A stretch of DNA of 64,000 bases from Halomonas meridiana (GTDB lineage: Bacteria; Pseudomonadota; Gammaproteobacteria; Pseudomonadales; Halomonadaceae): positions 3,410,001-3,474,000 of the forward strand of contig NZ_CP024621.1 of NCBI RefSeq assembly GCF_009846525.1, given 5' to 3'. Positions 34,689 through 43,051 of this stretch are shown in pieces. The translations under genes were made by a program, and so were the position numbers. Positions within the stretch are counted from its first letter, which is position 1. The number at the start of each line of letters is the position of its first letter. The notes under the pieces are model-generated. The model made no database searches and was not told the origin of the DNA. It saw only the letters and a program-made list of their open reading frames with translations.

Positions 34689-34746
34689 CGCACTCGCCTT
34701 TGCACAAAAAGAGTGCAGATGATGACAAAATGCACCAAAGAAGCAA

Positions 34747-34761
34747 ATGACGATGCGTCAT
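34747..34761. promoter_or_regulatory. Small palindrome upstream of the HPP gene
   Basis: ATGACG and CGTCAT are separated by three bases in the presumed promoter region of the HPP gene. It may be an operator; no regulator is adjacent. Confidence 0.3.
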
Positions 34762-34846
34762 AGTGACATGAATGAGGCTCAGGACCCCTTTTACGGATTC
34801 CAACTACGCACGAGGGAAACGCTTTATTTTCCCTATCGTCTTAGTA

Positions 34847-35140
34847 CTACATCATCAGCCACGACAGGATAAACAGCCCAATCAGCGTGCGGAAAATGCC
34901 GCCAATGATGGAGCCACGCAAAAACGCACGCAGCCCACCCCACAGCACCAGCAGGCCGATGAGCAGTATCGCGAGACTCAAGAACGAGTCGTTGATCCCC
35001 AGCGAACGCGTCAGACCGCCGATAAAGTCGTCAAAGGCACCGAAAAAGTTGGTGAAGAGCCCCACCAAAAACTCCACCACCACGCGAATGGCATCGCCTA
35101 TCGCCTCGCCGATGCCCTCAAAAAATCCGTTTGCCTGCAT
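34847..35140 (-). CDS. Small two-helix membrane protein, hypothetical
   Basis: The most likely product (MQANGFFEGIGEAIGDAIR...) has 97 residues with a hydrophobic amphipathic start (VVVEFLVGLFTNFFGAFDDF) and two membrane helices, SFLSLAILLIGLLVLWGGL and GGIFRTLIGLFILSWL. I do not recognise the family. Longer frames upstream only translate the 14-bp tandem repeat and were rejected. It lies between the HPP gene and the glycine riboswitch on its own strand. Coding is supported by the strong hydrophobic pattern and GC-rich third positions; function is unknown. Confidence 0.6.
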   Translation of the reverse strand: MQANGFFEGIGEAIGDAIRVVVEFLVGLFTNFFGAFDDFIGGLTRSLGINDSFLSLAILLIGLLVLWGGLRAFLRGSIIGGIFRTLIGLFILSWLMM

Positions 35141-35188
35141 GCGCGTTGTCCATTGCTTGAAGATGATTGATCGAGGGTAATCGCTCGA

Positions 35189-35250
35189 AAATAGCTCGTT
35201 GAAGATAGTTCGTCGCAGATAGTTCGTTGCAGATAGTTCGTTGCAGATAG
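35189..35250. repeat. 14-bp tandem direct repeat
   Basis: AGATAGTTCGTTGC is repeated head to tail at 35217-35230 and 35231-35244. A one-mismatch copy lies at 35203-35216, a diverged copy at 35189-35202 and a partial copy from 35245. It lies upstream of the small membrane protein gene, inside its presumed leader or promoter, and opposite the glycine riboswitch leader. Copy number may vary between strains. Confidence 0.75.
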
Positions 35251-35356
35251 CAAGCATTGTGTGTGAAAACACGCGGCCTGGCAAAGCCACGCGATTGAGC
35301 GGCTTCCACCTTTCGCCTATTCCCTTTTTAGCACCGCCGCGTTACAACGTTAAGTA

Positions 35357-35556
35357 CGCAGTTGCGGGAGAGACTGGTACACGACACCAGCGCCGAAGGA
35401 GCAACGACCCCGGAAACTCTCAGGCCAACGGACCGCAACCGCTAACGTTTTTACCAATACGTTCCGAAGAGCGGTTGATGACGGCGTCACTCAACCCACC
35501 GAAGGAGCAAGCGCCACATCATCGGCGTGAATCTCTCAGGTTCCATGACGGAAGGG
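35357..35556 (+). ncRNA. Tandem glycine riboswitch (gcvT-type)
   Basis: Two consecutive glycine aptamers are visible. The first (about 35357-35440) has GCGGGAGAGAC, GCGCCGAAGGAGCAA and ACTCTCAGGCCAACGGACCGC, with P1 formed by CAGTTGCGG and CCGCAAC. The second (about 35460-35556) has CACCGAAGGAGCAAGC and TGAATCTCTCAGGT, with a P1 of TTCCG and CGGAA. The CCGAAGGAGCAA and CTCTCAGG cores are diagnostic. The expression platform before the dadA-like ATG holds a 6-bp hairpin (AGCAAA-CACG-TTTGCT, 35565-35580) without a T-run, so control of translation is more likely than termination. Glycine riboswitches usually turn expression on. Confidence 0.93.
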
Positions 35557-35620
35557 GTACGCCTAGCAAACACGTTTGCTGGGGTATCACCCGACGCTCA
35601 TACAATCTGTGGAGAGACTC

Positions 35621-36862
35621 ATGCAACGCATTGCAATTATTGGCGGTGGTATTACCGGTATTACCAGCGCCTACGCCCTCGTGAAGCGCGGCTTTGACGT
35701 CACTGTGTTTGAAAAGCATCGCTACGCCGCGATGGAAACCTCGTTTGCCAACGGCGGGCAGCTTTCTGCCTCCAACGCTGAGGTATGGAACCACTGGCCC
35801 ACGGTCCTCAAAGGCCTGCGCTGGATGCTAAAAAACGACGCCCCACTGCTCGTCAACCCTCGTCCTACCTGGCACAAGCTGAGCTGGTTTGCGGAATTTA
35901 TCGCCGCCATCCCCCGCTATGCCGACAACACCATCGAAACGACGCGCCTCGCCATTGCCGCCAGGGAGCATCTGTTTCAGTGGGCGCAAGACGAGCAGAT
36001 CGATTTCGACGTGAAACAAAAAGGCATTCTGCATATCTACCGCGATAAAGCGGGCTACGAGCATGCCGCTAAGGTCTCACAGCTTCTGCACCAAGGCGGG
36101 CTCGAGCGTAGGGCGGTCACACCAGAAGAAATGCGCGCCATCGAACCCACGCTCGCGGGTAGCTACTACGGCGGTTTCTTCACCGAAAGCGACGCTACCG
36201 GGGATATTCACAAATACACCAACGGCCTCGCAAAGGCCGCGGCCAAACGCGGCGTGCGGCTGAACTACGGCCACCAGGTGACCGACCTGGGTGCGGATGA
36301 GAACAGTGCCTGGGTCAGCGCTTCCGTCGACGGTGAAGAGGTACGCCAAAGCTTTGATAGCGTGGTGGTATGTGCCGGGGTCGGCAGTCGTGCCATCGCC
36401 GCCCAGCTGGGCGACCGCGTGAACATCTACCCGGTCAAAGGCTACTCCATCACCGTACAGCTGGACGACGAGGCCTCACAGCAGGCCGCACCGACGGTGA
36501 GCTTGCTGGATGACGAGACCAAGCTGGTGACCAGCCGTCTAGGGAACGACCGTTTCCGCGTGGCCGGTACCGCTGAGTTTAATGGCGCAAACCGCGACAT
36601 TCGTAACGACCGGATTCAGCCGCTGGTGCGCTGGGTAGAGCAGTGCTTCCCCGGCGTGAGTACTCAACGAGTGGTGCCTTGGGCGGGCCTGCGCCCGATG
36701 CTGCCGAATATGCTGCCTAAAGTCGGCCCTGGCAAATTGCCGACCGTTTTCTACAACACGGGCCACGGCCACCTGGGCTGGACGCTTTCTGCGATCACCG
36801 CTGAAATGCTCGCCGACGCCGTGGACCACTCCACCGCCACCTCGCTAATCGCGACGCACTAG
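35621..36862 (+). CDS. dadA: D-amino-acid dehydrogenase-like FAD oxidoreductase under glycine riboswitch control
   Basis: The 413-residue protein has an N-terminal FAD-binding motif, IAIIGGGITGITSAYALVKR, then FEKHRYAAMETSFANGGQLS, and the C-terminal FAD/substrate segment VVPWAGLRPMLPNMLPKVG with YNTGHGHLGWTLS. These match DadA, the membrane-associated dehydrogenase that oxidises D-alanine and other D-amino acids to oxo acids. The ATG after GGAGAG lies about 65 bases beyond the tandem glycine riboswitch, so glycine itself may be the inducer or a substrate. No alanine racemase is adjacent, unlike the E. coli dadAX operon. A glycine-oxidase-like role is an alternative to classical DadA. Confidence 0.85.
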   Translation: MQRIAIIGGGITGITSAYALVKRGFDVTVFEKHRYAAMETSFANGGQLSASNAEVWNHWPTVLKGLRWMLKNDAPLLVNPRPTWHKLSWFAEFIAAIPRYADNTIETTRLAIAAREHLFQWAQDEQIDFDVKQKGILHIYRDKAGYEHAAKVSQLLHQGGLERRAVTPEEMRAIEPTLAGSYYGGFFTESDATGDIHKYTNGLAKAAAKRGVRLNYGHQVTDLGADENSAWVSASVDGEEVRQSFDSVVVCAGVGSRAIAAQLGDRVNIYPVKGYSITVQLDDEASQQAAPTVSLLDDETKLVTSRLGNDRFRVAGTAEFNGANRDIRNDRIQPLVRWVEQCFPGVSTQRVVPWAGLRPMLPNMLPKVGPGKLPTVFYNTGHGHLGWTLSAITAEMLADAVDHSTATSLIATH

Positions 36863-36886
36863 GCAGAGCCATCGCTCAAAACGACC

Positions 36887-36910
36887 AAAGGGGCCGCTGG
36901 GCCCCTTTTT
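36887..36910. terminator. Intrinsic terminator between dadA and the PAS-GGDEF gene
   Basis: AAAGGGGCC and GGGCCCCTTTTT form a stem with a short GC-rich loop followed by Ts, right after dadA. The AAA on the other side would also allow termination of the convergent diguanylate cyclase transcript. Confidence 0.8.
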
Positions 36911-36927
36911 GCTAACATGCCATATTG

Positions 36928-37845
36928 CTAACACGCGACGCGGTCTCGTCCGCTCTCTTTCGCTTGGTAGAGCGCGTTATCGACCCGTTTCATCATGCTT
37001 TTGGGCGTGTCGTTCGCAGCCGCTTCTGCGACGCCTAAACTGACGGTCACGCGCTCGGCGCCTGGAAAGGCGGCGCTTCCGATACATTGACGAATTTTCT
37101 CGGCAAGCCTGGCGGCCTGCTCAAGGGACGTTTCCGGGGCCAGAATGATGAATTCCTCCCCTCCCCAGCGGGCGCAGTAGTCCGCACTACGCAGATTGTC
37201 TTCCAGCAGTGCCGCCAAGGCGCGCAGGACCTGGTCGCCCACATCGTGGCCTTGGCTGTCGTTGATCGCCTTGAAGTAGTCGATATCGAGCATGATGAGC
37301 GAGAAAGGCCGCACATAGCGGTTCAAGCGCCCTAGCTCGTGTTTTAACAGGTAATCGAACCGGGCGCGATTCATCAACCCAGTCAGCATATCGGTGGTAG
37401 CGAGACGCTTGAGCTCGGCCTCTTTTTCCACCTGTTGGGTGATGTCGCGCTGCACCAATACCAACACGTTGTCGGCATATCCGGGCATCGACATGGCAGT
37501 GACACGCCACTCGATGAGCGGCCGCGGCGCCTTGGAGAGCAGCGCTTCCTCAGCGTGGTCCAAGCCGGAGAGGGAGCATCCCAGGCCCAGCTTGCCACCC
37601 GACAAGGCGTGGTGGAGCTGGGTCAAGAGCTGCTCGTTCGCCGCCTCTTGATGGACGATTTTAGGCGACGCGCCCAACCAGTGGTCGCGATCTCCTCCCC
37701 AAAACTGCACGTACTCCTCGCTGACGTCCAGTATCCGAATGCCCTGGCCGTTGGGCCGTCCGCCGAGTACCGCGACGGCCTGACTGCTGGGTTCGCTGAT
37801 GGACAGCGGCGCTCCTTGCGTTTGATTTTGCGGGGTTTCTACCAT
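36928..37845 (-). CDS. PAS-GGDEF diguanylate cyclase
   Basis: The 305-residue cytoplasmic protein has an N-terminal PAS-like domain (about residues 25-140; ILDVSEEYVQFWGGDRDHWLG) and a GGDEF domain (about 148-303). The active site reads RWGGEEFIIL, a functional GGEEF variant, and the substrate-Mg segment LDIDYFKAINDSQGHDVGDQ is intact. The RxxD inhibitory site upstream of GGEEF is not evident. It should make cyclic di-GMP from two GTP. It is monocistronic, with GGAT before the ATG. The PAS ligand is not identifiable. Confidence 0.88.
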   Translation of the reverse strand: MVETPQNQTQGAPLSISEPSSQAVAVLGGRPNGQGIRILDVSEEYVQFWGGDRDHWLGASPKIVHQEAANEQLLTQLHHALSGGKLGLGCSLSGLDHAEEALLSKAPRPLIEWRVTAMSMPGYADNVLVLVQRDITQQVEKEAELKRLATTDMLTGLMNRARFDYLLKHELGRLNRYVRPFSLIMLDIDYFKAINDSQGHDVGDQVLRALAALLEDNLRSADYCARWGGEEFIILAPETSLEQAARLAEKIRQCIGSAAFPGAERVTVSLGVAEAAANDTPKSMMKRVDNALYQAKESGRDRVAC

Positions 37846-38032
37846 AGTTCATCCAATGAAAGTCGGCGCCTGGGCCGTTTCGTCCCAGAAACGAGCCGTG
37901 ATCCAAGCGCGATATGTCTTTCGACAATACGTACCCTTTCTGCGCCGACCACGTCGCCATTACACAAAGGATACGCTCGTTTACTAAATAGCAATATAGT
38001 CCACGTTATGAATAAGCGAAAAGGGCTGACCG

Positions 38033-41000
38033 TTACTCGGCCCTAGCGACCCACAGCCGGTAAAGCGCTGGCGTGAAGAAAAACGACACCAGTGTGGCCA
38101 AGAGTAGTCCAAAGCCCACGGTTTGCGCGAAAGGTGGCCAAAGCCCACCGGCGGCCACCATGAGTGGAATGAGCCCGGCAAAGGTCGTGATGGTGGTCGA
38201 GACGATGTGCCGACTGGTCGGCCCGCTAATGACCGCCAGCATGGCTTCCCTATCGCCTTGCCGAGCCGCAGGATCATCATCGAACGCGGCAATGATGATG
38301 ATCGTTGCGTTGATCGCCACCCCCACCAACCCCATGATGCCGACGATGATCACGAAGCCGAAGGCGTGGCCGCTCAGCAGCAGTGCTACGATCCCCATGC
38401 CCATCGCCTGGGCACCGGCAATGAACACAATGGCGGCGCGGCGGAAGGAATTAAAGGCCAGTACGACCGTGGCCACCATGGCAATCACTAGCAGCACGAC
38501 CGAGGCGAGCAGTTGGCTAACCGCTTCGTCACGCTCGGCGGCTTCCCCACCGGTCTCGATCCGATAACCGGGAGGCAGGCGTATCTCACCCGCATCGATG
38601 GCTGCTTGCAGCTTGGCATCGAGCTGCGCCATGGAGACGGCCGGCAGCGCATCGGCCACCAAATAGCCCTGCACGAGCTGCACGCGCTCGGCGTTACGAC
38701 GGGTAATGACGCTCCACGACGGCGCCAGATAGCTCTCGGCCACGGCGGCCAACGGTAACCCCTCGCTGACCTGGTCGCTGACCAGGCGCAAGGCGGCCAG
38801 CTGCTCGGCATCGGTGCGCCACGCATCGGCATAGCGCACGCGTACCGGCAACTGCTGGGTATCTTCCAGCAAAACACCTGCAGGCTGGCCAGAGAGTGCG
38901 GCCCCCACCTGCTCGGCTAGGGTCTGGGGCGACAGTCCGGCATCGCTCAGCGCTGTTTGGTCGATCTCCAGCATCAGGCGTGGCAGGTCCTGCTGCATCC
39001 CGGCACGCACGTGGGTCACCTGGGGAAGCTGGTGCATCAGGCCCGCCAGCTCTAACCCCAGAGAAGAGAGTATGTCGAGATCGTCACCGTACACCCGGAG
39101 TTCGATAGGGGCTTGGAACGGCGGCCCCTGCTCGTACTTGCGCACAACGCCCTGGGCTTGGGGAAAGCGTTGGTCAAGCGCTTGCTGCAGTTGGGGCACT
39201 TGCTGGCGAGTGACGTCCAGCGATGCCGTATCGACGATGAGGTGTAAAAACGCCGGGTTGTTGTCCTCGTTCGTTAGCACGTTGTAATACATCATCGGCG
39301 CGCTTTCGCCGACGAACGCAGACACACGCACCACGCCCGGCAGCTCGCGCACCATACGCTCGACGTCGTGGGCCAGCGATTCCGTTTGCGCCATGCTGCT
39401 GGCAGGAGGCAGGCGTACTTCCACGTGGAACTGATCGCGGTCGGCGGGCGGGAAGAACGCCACGTCCAGCGTGGGCATCAGCGCCATGCCCCCCACCGGC
39501 ACGCAGAGCGTGATCACCATGGCGGCCACTGGGTGGCGCAGTGCGCTGCGCACCGTACCTCGGAAGGCACGCTTGAGCGCATTATCCCGCGGGGCGGGCG
39601 GTTTGGCCGCCACTTTGGCCAGCAACATGGGCGATAGCGCGGGCACCAGAAACAGGGAGATCAGGTAGGAGCTGACCAGGGCCACCATCACCGCCATGGC
39701 GAGCGGCCCGACGAACTCGCCCGCCGGGCCCGGCATGAGCACGATGGGCATGAAGGCCAGCACGGTCGTCAGCGTGCTAGCAAGCAGCGGCACCGCCAAA
39801 TGGCGCAGCGCATCCCGAGTCGCGACCAGCGCGGAATCGCCCTGCAGAAAGCGCTCCCGCAGGGCGTTGGTCATCACGATCGCGTTGTCCACCATCAGAC
39901 CCAGCGCGACGATGATGCCGATAATACTCATCTGGTGGATTTCCATGCCCAACGGCCGGAACAGCGCCAATGTCAGCAGGGCGGTGGCGGGAATGGCCAG
40001 CCCTACGGTGAGCGCCGAACGCCACCCCATGGTCAGAAATAGAATACCCACCACCAGCACCAACCCCATCAGCAGGCTAAGCGCCACGTCGCTCAACCGC
40101 TGATTGGTGTAGCTAGCCTGCTCGAACACTTCCTCGACGGCGAGCCCCACCGGCAGCTCATCGGCGAAGGCCGCGAGTCGCTCCTGCGCCCGTGCCACCC
40201 AGAGATCGATCCGCTGACCAGGCGCCATGCGCGCGCCCACGAACACCGCTCGCTCACCGTTGAGCAGCGCCACGGCGCTGGGTGGGTCTTGTACACCGCG
40301 GCGCAGTTCGGCAATTTCGCCCAATTTGACGCTTTGCCCCTGCCGAGTCGTCACGTTGATCTCCCGCAGACGATCCAGCGCGTCGAATTCCCCGCTCAGC
40401 CCCACCGTGAGACGGTACCCTTGGGTGACCACCTCGCCAGCGGTGCGTCGCCCATCGCTGGCGTCGATGGCGGCAGCCAGTTGGCCAACGGAAAGTCCGA
40501 GGGCATTGAGCTCCAGCGGATCGACCATCACCTCGACCTGCTCGCCGGCCACGCCAAAGCGGTGGGTATATTCGGTGCCGGCCACCTGCCGAAACGCATC
40601 TTCCAAGCGTTCGGCGTAACGCTCCATGAGCTGTGGGTTGGGCGGCGTATCCAGCGTCCAACGCAGCGCGGCCACGAGGCTGAAGGCGTAGCCGCGATCA
40701 TCTAACAACTCTGGAGTGTCTACCCCTTCCGGCAACGACGGTGCCACATCGCCCAGCTTATCGCGCACGCGGCTCCATACCGGCGCCACGTTGGTGACGT
40801 CGTCACCCAGTTCGAGACTCAGCAGCGCGATGCCTTGGCGAGACGTGGATTCCAGCACGCTGATCTCGGAAATGGTGCGTAGTTCTTGCTCGATCGGCCT
40901 GGCCACCAGCGCTTCGATCTGCTCTGGGGTGGCGCCTGGGTACGGCGCCAGTACCGTGGCATTGCGCGCGATGAGGTAGGGATCTTCTGCGCGCGGCAGC

Positions 41001-41086
41001 GTTTGAACGGCCGACAGCCCGGCGGCGATGAGCAGGCCCAGCGAGAGGGCCAGCAGGCGGCGATTGAACAACCACTCAATGCGCAT
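38033..41086 (-). CDS. RND-family efflux pump inner-membrane subunit
   Basis: The 1017-residue protein has the RND layout: an N-terminal helix (LLALSLGLLIAAGLSAVQTL), two large periplasmic loops and two blocks of membrane helices. TM4 reads GLMVDNAIVMTNALRE, with one Asp where AcrB has Asp-Asp; this occurs in non-AcrB branches of the family. PYPGATPEQIEALVARPIEQEL is the usual porter-domain start. It exports drugs, solvents or biocides with the proton gradient. Its start overlaps the end of the adaptor gene by 11 bases. No outer-membrane channel gene is in the cluster, so a TolC-type protein encoded elsewhere is probably used. Confidence 0.9.
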   Translation of the reverse strand: MRIEWLFNRRLLALSLGLLIAAGLSAVQTLPRAEDPYLIARNATVLAPYPGATPEQIEALVARPIEQELRTISEISVLESTSRQGIALLSLELGDDVTNVAPVWSRVRDKLGDVAPSLPEGVDTPELLDDRGYAFSLVAALRWTLDTPPNPQLMERYAERLEDAFRQVAGTEYTHRFGVAGEQVEVMVDPLELNALGLSVGQLAAAIDASDGRRTAGEVVTQGYRLTVGLSGEFDALDRLREINVTTRQGQSVKLGEIAELRRGVQDPPSAVALLNGERAVFVGARMAPGQRIDLWVARAQERLAAFADELPVGLAVEEVFEQASYTNQRLSDVALSLLMGLVLVVGILFLTMGWRSALTVGLAIPATALLTLALFRPLGMEIHQMSIIGIIVALGLMVDNAIVMTNALRERFLQGDSALVATRDALRHLAVPLLASTLTTVLAFMPIVLMPGPAGEFVGPLAMAVMVALVSSYLISLFLVPALSPMLLAKVAAKPPAPRDNALKRAFRGTVRSALRHPVAAMVITLCVPVGGMALMPTLDVAFFPPADRDQFHVEVRLPPASSMAQTESLAHDVERMVRELPGVVRVSAFVGESAPMMYYNVLTNEDNNPAFLHLIVDTASLDVTRQQVPQLQQALDQRFPQAQGVVRKYEQGPPFQAPIELRVYGDDLDILSSLGLELAGLMHQLPQVTHVRAGMQQDLPRLMLEIDQTALSDAGLSPQTLAEQVGAALSGQPAGVLLEDTQQLPVRVRYADAWRTDAEQLAALRLVSDQVSEGLPLAAVAESYLAPSWSVITRRNAERVQLVQGYLVADALPAVSMAQLDAKLQAAIDAGEIRLPPGYRIETGGEAAERDEAVSQLLASVVLLVIAMVATVVLAFNSFRRAAIVFIAGAQAMGMGIVALLLSGHAFGFVIIVGIMGLVGVAINATIIIIAAFDDDPAARQGDREAMLAVISGPTSRHIVSTTITTFAGLIPLMVAAGGLWPPFAQTVGFGLLLATLVSFFFTPALYRLWVARAE

Positions 41087-42230
41087 GGGCCACGTCCTCG
41101 CTCAGCGTGACCTGCTGCCCGGGCGTAATGCGGTGAGTGCCACTGCGAATCAAACGCATACCCGGGGCCAAGGTGCCGCGCACGAAGGCGTCATCCCCTT
41201 CGGTGTGCAGTAGCTCGACGCTAGCTTGCGCAACGCGGTAGCGGTCGTCCTCGTCTGGCTCGGCAATCAATACGTTCCACAGGCCCCGGTCGGCAGCACG
41301 CAGCGCCGCCAGCGGTACCCAATAACCGCTCGCGGGTTCGGTCATCGAGTAGCTCAACTCGGCCAAATCGCCAGGCACGGCAGCATGGTCGCCCGTCATC
41401 GCCACGACCAAGGTTTGTGTACGGCTGTCGCCATCCACTTGGGGCAACCGGGCACGCACGCTGCCCTCGATCGTTTGATCGTTCACCTGCAGCATCACGG
41501 CCTCCCCGACGGCAAACGTCGCCGCCAGCCGCGCGGGCAAGCCAAGGTGCGCCTCCAACTGGCGCGTGTCGATGACATCGAACGCCGCCGTGCCGCTCGT
41601 CACGAGGCTTCCTACATCGATGTAGCGCTCGACCACTCGGCCCGCAAACGGCGCTTTGAGCGTGCTGTCTTCTAGATCGGCCGTGAGGCTATCGCGCTCG
41701 GCGGCCAACGCAGAGAGTCGCGCTTGCAGGGTCAACCGGTCGGTGCGGGCCTGATCCAACGCCGTACGGCTCGCAAAGTTGCTCTGGTTCAACTGCGCTT
41801 CGCGCTCTTCCTGACGCTGGGCCAGAGCGAGGCTCGCGCGGGCCTCTTCGCTGCGTGCTGCCACTTCGGCTAGGCGGCTCTCTAGCCGGCGGGTATCGAG
41901 GGTGGCCAACACTTCGCCCTGCTCAACTGCATCGCCTCGGTCGGCCTGCAGAGTCTCCACTCGCCCGGCCGGTTCGAAGGCCAACGATACCGACTGGCGC
42001 GCCACCACTCGGCCGGTTAAACGCACTTCTCGCGTCAGCGTGTCAGCCTGCGCCAGCGGCTGCGCCACGACCTGGAGCAGGGCGTTATCCGCGCCCTCCT
42101 GACGCGCCTGCTGAGCGCTACTACGCTGACTGGACACCAGCGCCACCACGACCAGTGTCACACCGATCATTAGCAACGCCGCCAGCGCACCGCGAAGGCG
42201 GTGCCCCCAAGAAGTCTTCAACGTACCCAT
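41076..42230 (-). CDS. RND periplasmic adaptor (membrane fusion) protein
   Basis: The preferred start (MGTLKTSWGHRLRG) gives 384 residues with one N-terminal anchor helix (ALAALLMIGVTLVVVALVS). The adaptor layout follows: lipoyl half VSLAFEPAGRVETLQADRGD, a helical hairpin (about 100-175; LESRLAEVAARSEEARASLA), the second lipoyl half LKAPFAGRVVERYIDVGSLV, and beta-barrel and membrane-proximal parts. An earlier frame start lies inside the operator region and was rejected. It connects the RND pump to the outer-membrane channel. It is the first gene of the pump operon and faces the TetR gene across a shared promoter. Confidence 0.88.
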   Translation of the reverse strand: MGTLKTSWGHRLRGALAALLMIGVTLVVVALVSSQRSSAQQARQEGADNALLQVVAQPLAQADTLTREVRLTGRVVARQSVSLAFEPAGRVETLQADRGDAVEQGEVLATLDTRRLESRLAEVAARSEEARASLALAQRQEEREAQLNQSNFASRTALDQARTDRLTLQARLSALAAERDSLTADLEDSTLKAPFAGRVVERYIDVGSLVTSGTAAFDVIDTRQLEAHLGLPARLAATFAVGEAVMLQVNDQTIEGSVRARLPQVDGDSRTQTLVVAMTGDHAAVPGDLAELSYSMTEPASGYWVPLAALRAADRGLWNVLIAEPDEDDRYRVAQASVELLHTEGDDAFVRGTLAPGMRLIRSGTHRITPGQQVTLSEDVAHAH

Positions 42231-42253
42231 GTTGGCCTCGAAATGGTTTATTC

Positions 42254-42301
42254 TTGAACGATAGCGTTCACTATAATATGTGTACATTACCGTTCAATAA
42301 C
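42254..42301. promoter_or_regulatory. TetR-type operator and promoter of the RND pump
   Basis: TGAACG-ATAG-CGTTCA (42255-42270) is a perfect inverted repeat. On the minus strand TTGAAC, a 16-base spacer and TATAGT form a promoter for the pump operon, with the -10 next to the palindrome, so a bound repressor would block it. A further CGTTCAA half-site lies at about 42291-42297. The divergent TetR gene is the likely ligand-responsive repressor. Confidence 0.6.
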
Positions 42302-42329
42302 TATTTACGTATGGGCATGGATTTCTTGC

Positions 42330-42980
42330 ATGACAGACGCTCGACCAACGTCGCCTGACCAAAAACGCAGCGCAGGCCGCCCCAAAGACATGGCAAAACG
42401 CGATGCGATGCTGGACGCTGCGGCCTGCCTCTTTTTTCGCAACGGTTTGGAGGCCGTCACCATGGAAGCCGTCGCGCGGGAAGCCGGCGTGTCGAAAGTG
42501 ACGGTGTACGGGCATTTCGCGACGAAAGAGACACTGTTTGGCAGCGTCATCCGCCGCGAAACCGCGACGATCCGTCAAGGGTTGGCCCAACTTCCCGATA
42601 CCCACGACGCCGTGCGCCAGTCACTGATCGAGGTAGGGGTCTGCATGCTGCGTTTTTTGCTGGAACCCCACGTTCTGGCGGTAGAGCGAGTCATGAGCCA
42701 CCAGGGCGAGCAGCACCCCAAGCTGCTGAGGGCCTTTTTCGACGCGGGCCCGTGGGCCATCAGCCAGTGGCTGCGCGAAAAACTGGAAGGATTGGCCAGC
42801 GCTGGCCACCTGAGCCTACCCGACCCGGCACGCGCCGCCGACCAGCTCTGCAGCATGTGGCAGGGTATGTTGATCAAAGAGGTGCGCATGGGCGTGCGCC
42901 CCACGCCCACCGAGGAGGAAATTCAGCGGCAAATCACCAGCGCCGTCGATGTTTTTTTGGCAGCGTATGGGCGGCGCTGA
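42330..42980 (+). CDS. TetR/AcrR-family repressor of the RND pump
   Basis: The 216-residue protein has a TetR DNA-binding domain (about residues 25-72; AACLFFRNGLEAVTMEAVAR then VSKVTVYGHFATKETLF) and a helical ligand domain. The C-terminal region (VMSHQGEQHPKLLRAFFDAG) matches the AcrR-type C-terminal domain common beside RND pumps. It diverges from the adaptor-pump operon across a perfect TGAACG/CGTTCA palindrome. It most likely represses the pump and itself until a toxic ligand binds. The inducer is unknown. A basic N-terminal tail (QKRSAGRPKDMAKRD) precedes the first helix. Confidence 0.87.
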   Translation: MTDARPTSPDQKRSAGRPKDMAKRDAMLDAAACLFFRNGLEAVTMEAVAREAGVSKVTVYGHFATKETLFGSVIRRETATIRQGLAQLPDTHDAVRQSLIEVGVCMLRFLLEPHVLAVERVMSHQGEQHPKLLRAFFDAGPWAISQWLREKLEGLASAGHLSLPDPARAADQLCSMWQGMLIKEVRMGVRPTPTEEEIQRQITSAVDVFLAAYGRR

Positions 42981-42988
42981 TGCGCATT

Positions 42989-43012
42989 AAAAATGCCCCG
43001 CCTTCGCGGGGC
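42989..43012. terminator. Bidirectional terminator between tetR and phoX
   Basis: GCCCCGC-CTTC-GCGGGGC is a perfect 7-bp stem. On the minus strand it is followed by ATTTTTAA and is a clear intrinsic terminator for phoX. In the plus direction it follows the TetR gene but has only a weak T content. Confidence 0.78.
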
Positions 43013-43051
43013 TTGGAGCATGGTTTAAACCGTTGATCGCGTGTTCGTGGT

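Noticed and set aside
35118..35309. Short frames translating the 14-bp repeat into repeated NEL-type peptides.
   Set aside because: The repeat unit is not a multiple of three, the start codons lack ribosome binding sites and no such protein family is known to me.
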